A DNA stretch of 64,000 bases, taken from contig NZ_JAATJI010000002.1 of the NCBI RefSeq assembly GCF_011927825.1, positions 434,001 through 498,000 on the forward strand, given 5' to 3'. Made by a program: the position numbers and the translations under genes. The notes beneath the pieces are model-generated. The model saw nothing but the letters and a program-made list of their open reading frames with translations, made no database searches and had not been told where the DNA came from. How positions within the stretch are numbered: the stretch's first letter is position 1; every line of letters begins with the position of its first letter. Below are positions 15,994-25,103 of the stretch, one piece after another. This stretch comes from Polymorphobacter fuscus (lineage in GTDB: Bacteria > Pseudomonadota > Alphaproteobacteria > Sphingomonadales > Sphingomonadaceae).

Positions 15994-18900
15994 CTAATAG
16001 TCGCGTTTCCACCGGATGCTCGCGCTCGTCCCGCCTAATGTCGACACTTCGGACAGGATCGACAGCGAACGGGTGAGCGAGACTTCGATCCGGGTGGCGG
16101 TATAGCCCTGCGCATCGGTGGCGAGTTCGACATAGACATTGCGGCCGATATACTGGCCGGCGGCGATCGAGGTGCGGCGGCCGGTGGCGATATCGGCCGG
16201 CAGGATGCGCAGCCGGTCGATTCCGAGTCCCTTGCGCACCAGGTTGATGGGGTTGAGCCCGGCGCCGTTGCCGCCGCGCAGCGTGGCGAGCGCCCCGGCG
16301 AGCTGCACCGCTTCGGGTGCCGACAGGTTGGTGACCGATTCGCCGAACAGGATGCGGCTGAGCACTTCGTCTTCGGGCAGGGCAGGCACCGAGCTGAAGG
16401 CGATCGTCGGCCGTTGCGCCGTTCCGGTGATGTCGAGCTGGGCCGTGAAGCCGCTGGCGGTGCTGCTGGCGCTGATGTTGATGGTCGGGTCGGGCGGAAA
16501 GCCCCCCTGGAAGCGCAGGTCGCCGCGGGTCAGCGTGAAGCGCTTGCCGGCAAAGTCGTAATCGCCGCGCACCAGTTCCACCCGCCCGGTCAGTTCGGGC
16601 GCGGTGACCGGCCCGCGCACCTTCAAGTCCGCCTGCCATTCGGATTCGAGGCCCATGCCGGACACGAACAGCCGGCGATCGGCCGTGACACCCAGGTTGA
16701 GCAGCCAGCGGGTCGGCGCCACATAGACATTGACGCGGCGACCCAGGACATGGGTGTTGATCTCGCGCACCGGCAGCACCGGCACTTCCACAGCGGCGGA
16801 GCGGCCGATGCGATAGCGGGCATTGTCGACGCGCAACTGCCCCGAAATGACGCCGCCATATTCGTCGGTGGCGATGCGGACATTGCCGGTGGCGGTGGCG
16901 GAGAGGTCGTCGCGCTTGACCAGCGCCGCGTTCTTCAGTTGTAGGCGGATGTCCATCGGGAAGCTGCGCGCTGCCGCCAGGTCGATGCCGCCGGTGCCCG
17001 AGATGGTGCCGTTGCCGACCCGCCCGCCGAAGCGCACGAGTTCGAGCCGCGACTGGGTGAAGCGGGCATCGAGCGAGGCCTGGTCGATGACGGCGCCGAG
17101 CAGCGTCGCTTCGACCCGCGCGCCTTCGCTGCGTGCCGTGCCGGTCAGCTGCGGATTGCCGAGGATGCCGCCGACATCGGCCGAAATCGCGATGGGGCCG
17201 CGCACATCGACCCCGTTGACGCCGGCGAGGCCCCAGACCGCTTCGGCCGGGCCCTGGTAACGCAATTGGGCGAAGACCGGGCTGGCGAACAGGCGTTCGA
17301 CCAGCGGCTCCTCGCCCGGCGGAATCGGCCCGATACGCATCTGGGCGCGGCCTTCCACCTTGCCGCCGCGGACGATGACGGCGCGAGCCGTGGTGGCATT
17401 GGCATCGAGCGAGGCGTTGATGCCGATGTCGATGGGCGCGGACACCGAGGCGATGCCGGCGCGCGACAGCGCGTTGATGCGCAACGCCGCGGCACCAACG
17501 GGCACGCCGGCATCGGTCAGCGCCACATCGATGGTGCCCGACACCCGGCCGCTGACATCGATGTTGGGCCAGGCGATGGTGAGCAGGGCGAGGGAGACGC
17601 GGTCGAAGGTCGCCTTCAAGGCATTGCGATCGCCGAACGCGCCGGACACGACCAGCTTGCCTTCAGGCGTGACGATGGTGACCGGCGCCAGTGACCAGCC
17701 GCCGGGTGTCCGGTTCAGCAACGCCGGCGCCGACAGGGTGATCGGGCGGCCATCGAGCGTTCCGGAGGCGTTGAGGGTGATATGCTCGGGGTCGAAATCG
17801 GCGTCGAGCTTTGCCGTGAACGGAATGTCGGTGCGACCCTTGACGGTGCTGCTGGCGCGGCCCCGGCCATTGGCGAACGCGATCGTGCCGGCGGTCGATT
17901 CGATGACAAGGTCGCCGCGCCTGATGTCGCCGAAGCTGAAACTACCGTTGAGGCTAAGGCCTTCGGCTGGCAGCAGCACCGCCAGTTTCAGACTGCCGGT
18001 GTCGATCGTCACCGGCGTGGCAAGGTTGATCTGCGCCTGGGCCGCGGTGGCGGTAATGTCGGCGCGCTGGACCCCGTCCTGCGCACTGAGCGCGACGACA
18101 GCGGCAAGGCCCTTGCCGGTGACATCGATGCGGCCGGCAAACGGGCCTTCGGCGGTTTGTTCGAGCGTGCCGCTGCCGATCAGCCCCGCCAGGCTCAACC
18201 GGGTCAGGTCGATCGCCAGCGGACCGGCGCCGGCCCGGATGATGCCGGTGCCGGCGATGGCGCCATAGCTGGTCTGGCCCTGGGCATCGAAGCTCCAGCC
18301 CTGCGGGGTGCCGGCGATCCGCGCGGTGACAGCGGCGAGCCCGATGCCGAGCCCGGGCTTGGCGAGGGTGACATCGATGACCGGCTTGGCCAGCGGCCCG
18401 GCAACAGCCAAGGTGAAGCGACCATAAGCGCGCGATACGCCGGTGGCGTTGGCACGAACGATGCCTTTGGCGGACAGGCTGCCGCTGCCGGTGGCGTTGA
18501 GCCCCGGCGAGACGAGGCGGAAACTGCGGATTGTGATTGACTGGTCGCCGGCCACGGCGATGTCGGCGGTGAGCGTCGGCAGGCCTTCGGTCAATGCCGC
18601 GATGCCGGCATTGTCGAGCCGGGTGACACGGATCCGCACCGGGCCGGTGACGCCGGGCCCGGTGGGACTGGACGCGATACGCAGATCGGCAGTGACATCG
18701 GCGAGTCCGATGCCGGGGATCGCGAGCTTTTGCACCACCGCCGAGGTGGTGACGAGGAACAGGCCGGTCGTCGGGTTGAACAGCAAGGTGACCGTGCCGC
18801 TGAAGCGGTCGCTGCGATAGCGGATCTTGTCGCCCGTCAGCACGCCATTGCCCCAGCGCAGCGCACCATCGATCCGCACATTGGTGAGGAACGGCGTGGC

Positions 18901-20178
18901 GGCGTCACCCAGTCCGGTGATTCGGCTGGCGCTCGCGGCGACGGGAATGAGCAGCGGCACGGTGCCGCCGCGAATGATGCCGGCGGCGCGCAGGTCGGTG
19001 GCGACGGTGGTCCCCCAGCCGAGGCTGTCGGCGGTCACCCGATAATCGATCAGCGGGCTGCGGAACGTGCCGGCAAGACGCGCGGTCAGGCGGACGTCGC
19101 GGCCGGACACGCGCGGGTCGATGGCGGCGGGTTGCAGCAGGCGCGCCGTGACGGCAACATCGTCGAGGCGTTCGTCGGTATAGTTGACGCTGCCCCTGAC
19201 CCGAATATCGATGGCGGCGCTGGCAAAGGCGGCGTTGATCGCAGCCTCGCCATCGGCGATCTGGGCGCTGGCATCGATGGTCAGCTGCGGCGCCGTCAAC
19301 CGCGCCGGCAGGCCGGTGAGGATGGCGCCGGGCATCGCTGTGCCGTTGGCTGCAAACAGGCCCGACTTGCCGGTGATGGCAATGGCCGCGATCGGCTTTC
19401 CGCCCAGGCTGGCGTCGAGCCGGCCGGCCCAGTTCGACCATTTGCCATCACCCTGCAGCCGCGCATCGAGCGGTGCCGGCAGGCCGAGCAGCGCGACGAT
19501 GGCGCCGCCGGCCGGCGCCGCGATCAGGCCGTCCATGTCGAACTTGTCGGCATCGGGTTCGGTATCAAGGTGGAGGCGCAGCGTGTCGCCGCTGCCCCGG
19601 GCGGTTTCGCCCAGCGTAAGCACCGTCAGGTCGACGAGCGCGCGGCCGGCGCGGATGGTGGCATTGCCGCCGGCGCCGAGCGTCCGCAGCTTGCCGGTTA
19701 CCGGTGGTTCCAGCACCAGCCGATCGATGCGAAACCGGCCGATGGCAAAGTTGAAATCCGGAAAGAAGGTCTTGGATGTCGACGGGTTGAACCGGGGCAG
19801 GCGGAGCAGCCGGAATTCCGGCGTGGTGATGCGGCTGGCCGTGAACGTCTTCGACACAAGGTCGAGCGGACGCCAGTCGAGATCGACCCGCGGGATGACG
19901 GCGAACACGCCCGTCGGGTCGGAAAGCGTCATGCCGTGGATGGTCGCAGCGCCGAACAGCGAGCCGTCGATGCGATCGACATGGACGGTCAGGCCGATTT
20001 CCGTGCGGATTTTCGGCAACTGGCTGGCGGCGAAGGCGCGGCCACTGTCGGTGTCCAACCAGCGGATGGCGCCGTAGACGAGCAGCGCCAGCGCCAGTGT
20101 CGCAAGGACAGCAAAGGACAGGACGCGCGCGATACTGCCGCCGGGCGCGAAACGCGGGCTGGCGGCGTCTTGCGCCAT
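15994..20178 (-). CDS. tamB: translocation and assembly module subunit TamB
   Basis: 1394 residues. An N-terminal signal-anchor helix (residues about 20-40) is followed by a very long beta-rich repetitive body and a C-terminal TamB/DUF490 domain ending in the strand pattern RIEVSLTRSLSILSEVSTLGG. TamB is an elongated, hydrophobic-grooved periplasmic bridge from inner to outer membrane, implicated in phospholipid transport and in outer-membrane protein assembly with TamA. Its start overlaps the tamA stop by one base, so the pair is translationally coupled. Confidence 0.92.
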   Translation of the reverse strand: MAQDAASPRFAPGGSIARVLSFAVLATLALALLVYGAIRWLDTDSGRAFAASQLPKIRTEIGLTVHVDRIDGSLFGAATIHGMTLSDPTGVFAVIPRVDLDWRPLDLVSKTFTASRITTPEFRLLRLPRFNPSTSKTFFPDFNFAIGRFRIDRLVLEPPVTGKLRTLGAGGNATIRAGRALVDLTVLTLGETARGSGDTLRLHLDTEPDADKFDMDGLIAAPAGGAIVALLGLPAPLDARLQGDGKWSNWAGRLDASLGGKPIAAIAITGKSGLFAANGTAMPGAILTGLPARLTAPQLTIDASAQIADGEAAINAAFASAAIDIRVRGSVNYTDERLDDVAVTARLLQPAAIDPRVSGRDVRLTARLAGTFRSPLIDYRVTADSLGWGTTVATDLRAAGIIRGGTVPLLIPVAASASRITGLGDAATPFLTNVRIDGALRWGNGVLTGDKIRYRSDRFSGTVTLLFNPTTGLFLVTTSAVVQKLAIPGIGLADVTADLRIASSPTGPGVTGPVRIRVTRLDNAGIAALTEGLPTLTADIAVAGDQSITIRSFRLVSPGLNATGSGSLSAKGIVRANATGVSRAYGRFTLAVAGPLAKPVIDVTLAKPGLGIGLAAVTARIAGTPQGWSFDAQGQTSYGAIAGTGIIRAGAGPLAIDLTRLSLAGLIGSGTLEQTAEGPFAGRIDVTGKGLAAVVALSAQDGVQRADITATAAQAQINLATPVTIDTGSLKLAVLLPAEGLSLNGSFSFGDIRRGDLVIESTAGTIAFANGRGRASSTVKGRTDIPFTAKLDADFDPEHITLNASGTLDGRPITLSAPALLNRTPGGWSLAPVTIVTPEGKLVVSGAFGDRNALKATFDRVSLALLTIAWPNIDVSGRVSGTIDVALTDAGVPVGAAALRINALSRAGIASVSAPIDIGINASLDANATTARAVIVRGGKVEGRAQMRIGPIPPGEEPLVERLFASPVFAQLRYQGPAEAVWGLAGVNGVDVRGPIAISADVGGILGNPQLTGTARSEGARVEATLLGAVIDQASLDARFTQSRLELVRFGGRVGNGTISGTGGIDLAAARSFPMDIRLQLKNAALVKRDDLSATATGNVRIATDEYGGVISGQLRVDNARYRIGRSAAVEVPVLPVREINTHVLGRRVNVYVAPTRWLLNLGVTADRRLFVSGMGLESEWQADLKVRGPVTAPELTGRVELVRGDYDFAGKRFTLTRGDLRFQGGFPPDPTINISASSTASGFTAQLDITGTAQRPTIAFSSVPALPEDEVLSRILFGESVTNLSAPEAVQLAGALATLRGGNGAGLNPINLVRKGLGIDRLRILPADIATGRRTSIAAGQYIGRNVYVELATDAQGYTATRIEVSLTRSLSILSEVSTLGGTSASIRWKRDY

Positions 20179-22220
20179 CAGAACGCCTGGCCGATCGACA
20201 CGTAGAAGGCGATCTTGGGGTCATAGACCTGGCGGTTGATCGGCGTCGCGATATCGATGCGGACAGGGCCGAAGCTGGTGAAATAGCGGACGCCGATGCC
20301 GGCGCCGAAGCGCAGATTGTTGAAGCCGGGCACCGTGTCCTGATCGACATTGCCGGCATCGAGGAATGCAACGACGCCCAGGTCATTGCCGAACGCCTGG
20401 AAGCGGTAACGTCCTTCCACCGATGCCTCGGTAAGGCTGTTGCCGCCGGTCGGCGTACCGTCGTCGGCGCGCGGGCCGACTCCCTGGAAATTGAAGCCGC
20501 GCACCGAGCCGCCGCCGCCCGCGTAAAAGCGGCGATCGGGGGCGATGCGGCCGCGGCTGGCGCCGATGATCGACCCGACATGCAGCCGCCCGGCAAGCAC
20601 GAAATCCCCGAACGGCAGATAGCCGGTGCCTTCGAACTGCGCCTTCACATAGTTGAGGTAGCTGCCGCTGCGCAGCGTCAATTCGGGCGACAGCCGGCCG
20701 GTCAGGCGGAAACCGCGCGTCGGATCGAGCAGATTGTCCGACCGGTCCCAGGTGACGATGCCGGGAAAGGCGAGGATGAAAAAGGTGTTGTTGGGGTCGT
20801 TCGGCGCCGAACGGTCGCGCTGGCGGGTGACGAGGAATTCGCTGCCCAGTGCATAGGTCCATGGCTTCTGCCAGTTGAGGTTCGACACGCGATCGACACG
20901 CGCGCTGACCTCGAAGGTCGTGGCGTTGAAGGCGTCCTGTTGTTCGGCGGACAGGCCGGTGCGCAGCGTCAGGGTCTGGTCGCGGCGTTTCCAGTCGCTG
21001 CGGCGGAATTCGGTGGCAACCACCTGTTCGCGTTCGGCAGCGATGCCGCGGAAGGTGAGGGCACCCTGCGGCGGGAACATGTTGCGGTTGGTCCAGCTGC
21101 CCTCCAGGCGCAGCCCCTGGCCGGTCGAATAGCCGCCGCTGGCCGACACGGTACGCGTCGGCGCGGCCTCGGTGGTCACGACCAGGTCGACGACCTGGGT
21201 GCCATCGGCCGTCGGCGTGCCGGCGGCGACGGGCCTGATCGACACCGTGCCGAACAAGGTGGTGTGGATCATCGCGCGGCGCAGATCGTCACGCAGCGCG
21301 CCATTATAGGGGTCGCCAGGGCCGAAGCGGGCGAGGCGGGCGACATCGCTGTCCCGCATGCCCTGGGCTTCGCCTTCGATGCGGATGGTGCCGAACACAC
21401 CGCGCGGGCCAAGGTCGATGGTCTGCACCAGCGTCGCCGTGCGGGTGGCGTGGTCGATGACGATGTCGGGCTTTCCGACCACCGGGAACGGAAATCCGGC
21501 GTCGGCGATCTGGACGGCAAGGCCCTCCTGCGCCGTGGTCACGCGCAACGCATCAACCGGGTCACCCGCGGCGACTCCGAGCCAGGGCTTGACGATTTCG
21601 GCGGGTGCCGGCCCCGTGGCATCGGCCGGCGCAACGACATTTACCGAGGCGAACGTGTACAGGGGGCCCGGATCGACGGTCAGCACGACACGCGACGGGC
21701 CATTGGCAGTTGCCGGCGGATTGACCTTGACGACGGTGTTGCCGCCATAATGGCCGACCGAGCGCAGCAACTGGTCGATCAGGTCGCGGTCTTCCGCGCT
21801 GCGGCGGTTGATCTGCGCGATGTTGGTTTCGTCGCCTGCATTGGCCTTGAGCACCGACAAGCGGCGAAAGCTGTCGGCAAGGCCGAGCGGATCGAGGCCG
21901 ACGACCTCGACCGTGTAGCGGATGCTGGCAGCGGCAGGGGGTGGTTCGGCATCGGCGGTGGATTCAACCGTCGGCCATTCGACGCTGCCGGCCATCGGCG
22001 CGAAATCCTTCGGGTCGAGGCCGAGCATGGGAAGGGTGGCGGGGGCCGCGGGTGCCGCCGCCGGGGGTTCCTGCGCGCGCGCCGCCGGCGCGGGCGTAAC
22101 GATGACAGCGAGAACGGCGAGGACGCTTCCGCACGGACGGCGGATCCCGATGATAGCTGGCAGCGTCACACCGACCGTCCTAGCCCAGCGATTTGCCTGC
22201 GCAAAGCGGTGCGACGGCAC
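20178..22220 (-). CDS. tamA: Omp85-family outer membrane assembly protein TamA
   Basis: 680 residues. The N-terminal region has a hydrophobic export signal ending APAARAQ (about residue 50). POTRA-like domains follow (about 90-330) and the C-terminal half is the Omp85/surface-antigen beta-barrel, including RRFYAGGGGSVRGFNFQGVGP, the conserved lid-loop RGF motif, and a C-terminal aromatic residue. Length exceeds E. coli TamA (577 residues), partly from a Pro/Ala-rich linker. The first Met gives a long N-region before the signal, and a GTG start about 16 codons later is possible. It is immediately upstream of tamB. Confidence 0.9.
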   Translation of the reverse strand: MPSHRFAQANRWARTVGVTLPAIIGIRRPCGSVLAVLAVIVTPAPAARAQEPPAAAPAAPATLPMLGLDPKDFAPMAGSVEWPTVESTADAEPPPAAASIRYTVEVVGLDPLGLADSFRRLSVLKANAGDETNIAQINRRSAEDRDLIDQLLRSVGHYGGNTVVKVNPPATANGPSRVVLTVDPGPLYTFASVNVVAPADATGPAPAEIVKPWLGVAAGDPVDALRVTTAQEGLAVQIADAGFPFPVVGKPDIVIDHATRTATLVQTIDLGPRGVFGTIRIEGEAQGMRDSDVARLARFGPGDPYNGALRDDLRRAMIHTTLFGTVSIRPVAAGTPTADGTQVVDLVVTTEAAPTRTVSASGGYSTGQGLRLEGSWTNRNMFPPQGALTFRGIAAEREQVVATEFRRSDWKRRDQTLTLRTGLSAEQQDAFNATTFEVSARVDRVSNLNWQKPWTYALGSEFLVTRQRDRSAPNDPNNTFFILAFPGIVTWDRSDNLLDPTRGFRLTGRLSPELTLRSGSYLNYVKAQFEGTGYLPFGDFVLAGRLHVGSIIGASRGRIAPDRRFYAGGGGSVRGFNFQGVGPRADDGTPTGGNSLTEASVEGRYRFQAFGNDLGVVAFLDAGNVDQDTVPGFNNLRFGAGIGVRYFTSFGPVRIDIATPINRQVYDPKIAFYVSIGQAF

Positions 22221-22261
22221 AAAAGTTGGCAGGATGGGGTGCTGCGTGCCAAAGCAGCGAG

Positions 22262-22453
22262 ATGCCCATCGTTCCCGAACCGATCCCCGTCACCCGCCCG
22301 CCCCGGCGTGGCGGCGGCTGCCTGATTGCTGCCGGGCTCATTCTGGGACCGATCATCGGCCTGGTGTTCGGAGAAGTGTCGATCGGGCTGGTCGCCGGCG
22401 GGGTGATCGGCGTCATCGCGGCGGTGGTGATGACGGTACGCGACGGCCGTTAG
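22262..22453 (+). CDS. small glycine-rich membrane protein
   Basis: 63 residues. A proline-rich cytoplasmic N-terminus (PEPIPVTRPPRRGGG) is followed by two hydrophobic segments, about residues 20-35 and 40-57, each with GxxxG-like spacing (GLILGPIIGLVFG and GLVAGGVIGVIAAVV). Probably an inner-membrane protein; function unknown. It is convergent with the S24 repressor, 8 bp apart. The ribosome-binding site is weak, so the start is less certain. Confidence 0.5.
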   Translation: MPIVPEPIPVTRPPRRGGGCLIAAGLILGPIIGLVFGEVSIGLVAGGVIGVIAAVVMTVRDGR

Positions 22454-22461
22454 ACGGGGGG

Positions 22462-23139
22462 TCAGACCAGCCTGCGGCCGACCCAGACAACGCGGCCGAT
22501 GACATTGACTCCGGCCGGGTCGCAATCGTCCCAGCTCGGATAGGCGTCATTGTCGCTGCGGATCGCCAGGCGCCGCGTCGCGGGGTTGACGGACAGGCGC
22601 TTGACCAGCAGCGCGTCGTCGGTGCGCAAGACGTAGATGCCGTCGCGCAGCCGTTCGCGATCGGCGGTATCGACCAGGATCTGGTCTCCATCGGCGAGCG
22701 TCGGCAGCATCGAATCGCCGGTGACGCTGATCACCGACAAGGCGGCGGGGTTGCCGCTGGCGACGCTGCGCACCCAGGTCGATTGAAAGGCCAGGGCAGT
22801 CAGCGGGCTTTCGTCGTCTGCCACGGCGCCGCTGCCGGCCGACGCGCCGATGGCGAGGCGCGGGATCAGCACATAATCCTCGGCACGCTGGATGAGATCG
22901 GGGCGGGCGACGACAGCGCGGCCATTGTCGTCGGGTCCGCCGAGCAGACGTTCGGCGATGCCGAAATGCTGCGCGATGACACGCCGATCCGTTTCCGACA
23001 GGCGGCGGGGAACGCCGCGCTTGACGAACTGCTGGATATAGGTCGGATTGCGGCCGAGACGCCGCGACAGCGAGGCATAATCCTCACCGCGCGACGCAAT
23101 CAGCTCGTCCAACCGCTTGCGGATGGCGATACTGTCCAT
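22462..23139 (-). CDS. S24/LexA-like repressor with helix-turn-helix
   Basis: 225 residues from ATG 23139, behind a GAGGAGG-rich site. The N-terminal helix-turn-helix (RLDELIASRGEDYASLSRRLG, then NPTYIQQFVKRGVPRRLS) is followed by an S24 peptidase-like domain with the catalytic Ser in TGDSM and the Lys in LLVKRL. This fits a phage CI/LexA-like repressor that may self-cleave. It is divergent from the two small coupled genes at 23286-23869, suggesting it controls them. The gap contains CCTA-GACTAG-TAGG (23196-23209), a possible operator. Confidence 0.8.
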   Translation of the reverse strand: MDSIAIRKRLDELIASRGEDYASLSRRLGRNPTYIQQFVKRGVPRRLSETDRRVIAQHFGIAERLLGGPDDNGRAVVARPDLIQRAEDYVLIPRLAIGASAGSGAVADDESPLTALAFQSTWVRSVASGNPAALSVISVTGDSMLPTLADGDQILVDTADRERLRDGIYVLRTDDALLVKRLSVNPATRRLAIRSDNDAYPSWDDCDPAGVNVIGRVVWVGRRLV

Positions 23140-23285
23140 GTTTTCACGAACCTCCTCTCCCGGCTCGCTTACCGCAACCATAGCATAGTTTTTTGCCTAG
23201 ACTAGTAGGATTTGCCGACGGATAAATTGGCACCGTCGCCGAATCGAGGGACATGACAGGCGGCGGCGGGGGAAGGGAACAGCTG

Positions 23286-23507
23286 ATGACATTATTGATG
23301 GTCGTTGAGAAGCACTTACGCGCAAAAGCGCTGTCGCCATCACGATTCGGGCGCCAAGTATCTGGCGATCCACGCTTTGTCTTTGATCTGCGACGCGGTC
23401 GGGAGCCTCGTCCGGCGACGACCGCCCGGGTTCTTGCCTATATTGCCGGCGCAGAAGCGGCAATTGCCAATGCGCGCGGCGCCAATTCGGATGGGGACCG
23501 GATCTGA
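23286..23507 (+). CDS. small helical protein, possible helix-turn-helix
   Basis: 73 residues, starting at ATG 23286 behind GGAAGGG. The core SRFGRQVSGDPRFVFDLRRG, with REPRPATTARVLAYI after it, has the spacing of a short DNA-binding helix-turn-helix. I do not recognise a named family. The stop codon overlaps the next start by one base (TGATG), so the two are translationally coupled, and both are divergent from the S24 repressor. Confidence 0.65.
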   Translation: MTLLMVVEKHLRAKALSPSRFGRQVSGDPRFVFDLRRGREPRPATTARVLAYIAGAEAAIANARGANSDGDRI

Positions 23508-23869
23508 TGCAGATGATCACCAGCCATGTGGCCAATGCGATCCGCCGTCGAATCGACGAACTGGTTGCCAGCGATACGGTGGATAGGGAAAAACCGACTC
23601 TCATCGTCGAGGCGTGTCGACAGACCGACTGGGCAAGCCTGACGTTTGTCGGCGCGCTGGTCGAACTCGATCTTCGGCTGGAGGGTGGCCGCGAGGCGGT
23701 GGCCGCAGCGATTGCGACCTTGTGCAATCGCCTGCCCGACAGCGACATTCCCGTTGCTGGCCATTTCGTCGCCGACATCCAGGTGGTGGCCGGAGCGGAT
23801 GCCACCTTCGCAGCAGGGGACGGCGTCGTTCGCACCCTGCGGATCGAGGCGCTTTGCATCCGCGATTGA
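23507..23869 (+). CDS. conserved-looking protein of unknown function
   Basis: 120 residues, starting at ATG 23507 within the TGATG overlap with the previous gene. Predicted secondary structure is mixed: an N-terminal helix (HVANAIRRRIDELVAS), a helical middle (TFVGALVELDLRLEGGREAV) and C-terminal beta strands (FVADIQVVAGADATFAAGDGVVRTLRIEALCI). No motif or family recognised. The coupling and the divergent S24 repressor suggest a regulated two-gene unit. Confidence 0.6.
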   Translation: MQMITSHVANAIRRRIDELVASDTVDREKPTLIVEACRQTDWASLTFVGALVELDLRLEGGREAVAAAIATLCNRLPDSDIPVAGHFVADIQVVAGADATFAAGDGVVRTLRIEALCIRD

Positions 23870-24031
23870 CGGTTAGGCCTGGCGTGCGACGGAAGATCGC
23901 ATCAGGCACCAAAACTGAGTGATGCTCGAATAGCCCTTGCAGCCGGGCGCGATGTCGCTTCAATATGAGCGCCGATCAAATCGAGATGGCCGTGGGACTG
24001 CGGTCATGGGGTGGGCAGGGGTGCGCGGGTG

Positions 24032-25099
24032 ATGGCCAAGGTCGGCGTGGTATCGACAGTGCTGCTGCTTGCCGGCTGTGCGGCATCCCCGCAGCCGGCA
24101 GTCATCGCCGATGAGCGGCCGGTGCCGGTGCGGCTGGCGGCGGCGACCAGTGACAGCGGCGAACAGCGGCTCGCCGTCAGCGGGACGGTTCGCATCAAGC
24201 GCGAGACGGCGCTGGCCTTCAATGCCGCCGGGCGGATCGCTGCGATTGCCGTGCGCGAAGGCGATCCGGTCCGCGCCGGCCAGGTGCTGGCCAGGCTCGA
24301 TCCCACCGGGCTCGACGCGTCGCAGGCCTCGGCGCGCGCGGAGGCGGTGCGGGCGGATGCCGATTACCGGCGGTTGCAGACCCTGTTCGACAAGGGCTGG
24401 GTGACGGCACCGCGCCTCGAGACGGCGCGGGCCAGTGCCGCGGCGGCGGCGGCACGGGTCAGGCAAACCGGGTTCGATGTCGGGTTGGCTGTCATTCGCG
24501 CGCCGTCGTCTGGGACGGTGCTGCGCCGGCCGGCAGAGCCCGGACAGATCGTCAGCCCCGGTGCCACCGTGCTGATCATCGGCGAAGCCAATAGCGGCCA
24601 TGTGCTGCGCGTACCGATCGCCGACGCCGACCTCGGCCGGGTGCGGCTGGGGCAGCTTGCTGCCGTCACCGTGCCGGCGGTCGGCCCGCAGCCGATGGCG
24701 GCGCGCGTGTCCGAAATCGGCGCGCGCGGGGACGATGGGTCCGGCACCTTTCGCGTCGAAATGGCGTTGCCGGCGCGGCCGGGGCTGAAATCCGGCATGA
24801 TCGGCAAGGCAGTGCTGCGCTTTGGCGGCATCGGGCCGGGCGTCGCGCGCGGCGGCGTGGTCATGGTGCCGGCGAGCGCGATATTTTCCGCGCGCGCCGA
24901 TGAAGGCTTTGTCTATGTTCATGACAGCGCCGCCGGCCAGGTGCGATTGCGCCAGGTGGCGCTGGGGCGCGTCGGCGATGCCGGGGTGCAGGTGACGGGC
25001 GGCCTGCGCGCCGGGGAGCAGGTCGTCGTCTCCGGTCCCGACCGGCTGCGCGACGGCACCCGGGTCGCCATCGCGGCTGCCGCCCGCGCACGCGGCTGA
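24032..25099 (+). CDS. RND efflux periplasmic adaptor (membrane fusion protein), lipoprotein
   Basis: 355 residues from ATG 24032; GTG 24011 is an alternative. The signal peptide ends in a lipobox (LLLAGC). The body has the HlyD/MFP layout: a biotinyl-lipoyl-like half (AFNAAGRIAAIAVREGDPVRAGQVLARLDP), a helical hairpin (about residues 95-150), the second lipoyl half (IRAPSSGTVLRRPAEPGQIVSPG), then beta-barrel and membrane-proximal domains. It links the inner-membrane pump encoded 4 bp downstream to an outer-membrane factor, which is not encoded in this window. Confidence 0.9.
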   Translation: MAKVGVVSTVLLLAGCAASPQPAVIADERPVPVRLAAATSDSGEQRLAVSGTVRIKRETALAFNAAGRIAAIAVREGDPVRAGQVLARLDPTGLDASQASARAEAVRADADYRRLQTLFDKGWVTAPRLETARASAAAAAARVRQTGFDVGLAVIRAPSSGTVLRRPAEPGQIVSPGATVLIIGEANSGHVLRVPIADADLGRVRLGQLAAVTVPAVGPQPMAARVSEIGARGDDGSGTFRVEMALPARPGLKSGMIGKAVLRFGGIGPGVARGGVVMVPASAIFSARADEGFVYVHDSAAGQVRLRQVALGRVGDAGVQVTGGLRAGEQVVVSGPDRLRDGTRVAIAAAARARG

Positions 25100-25103
25100 C
25101 GGG

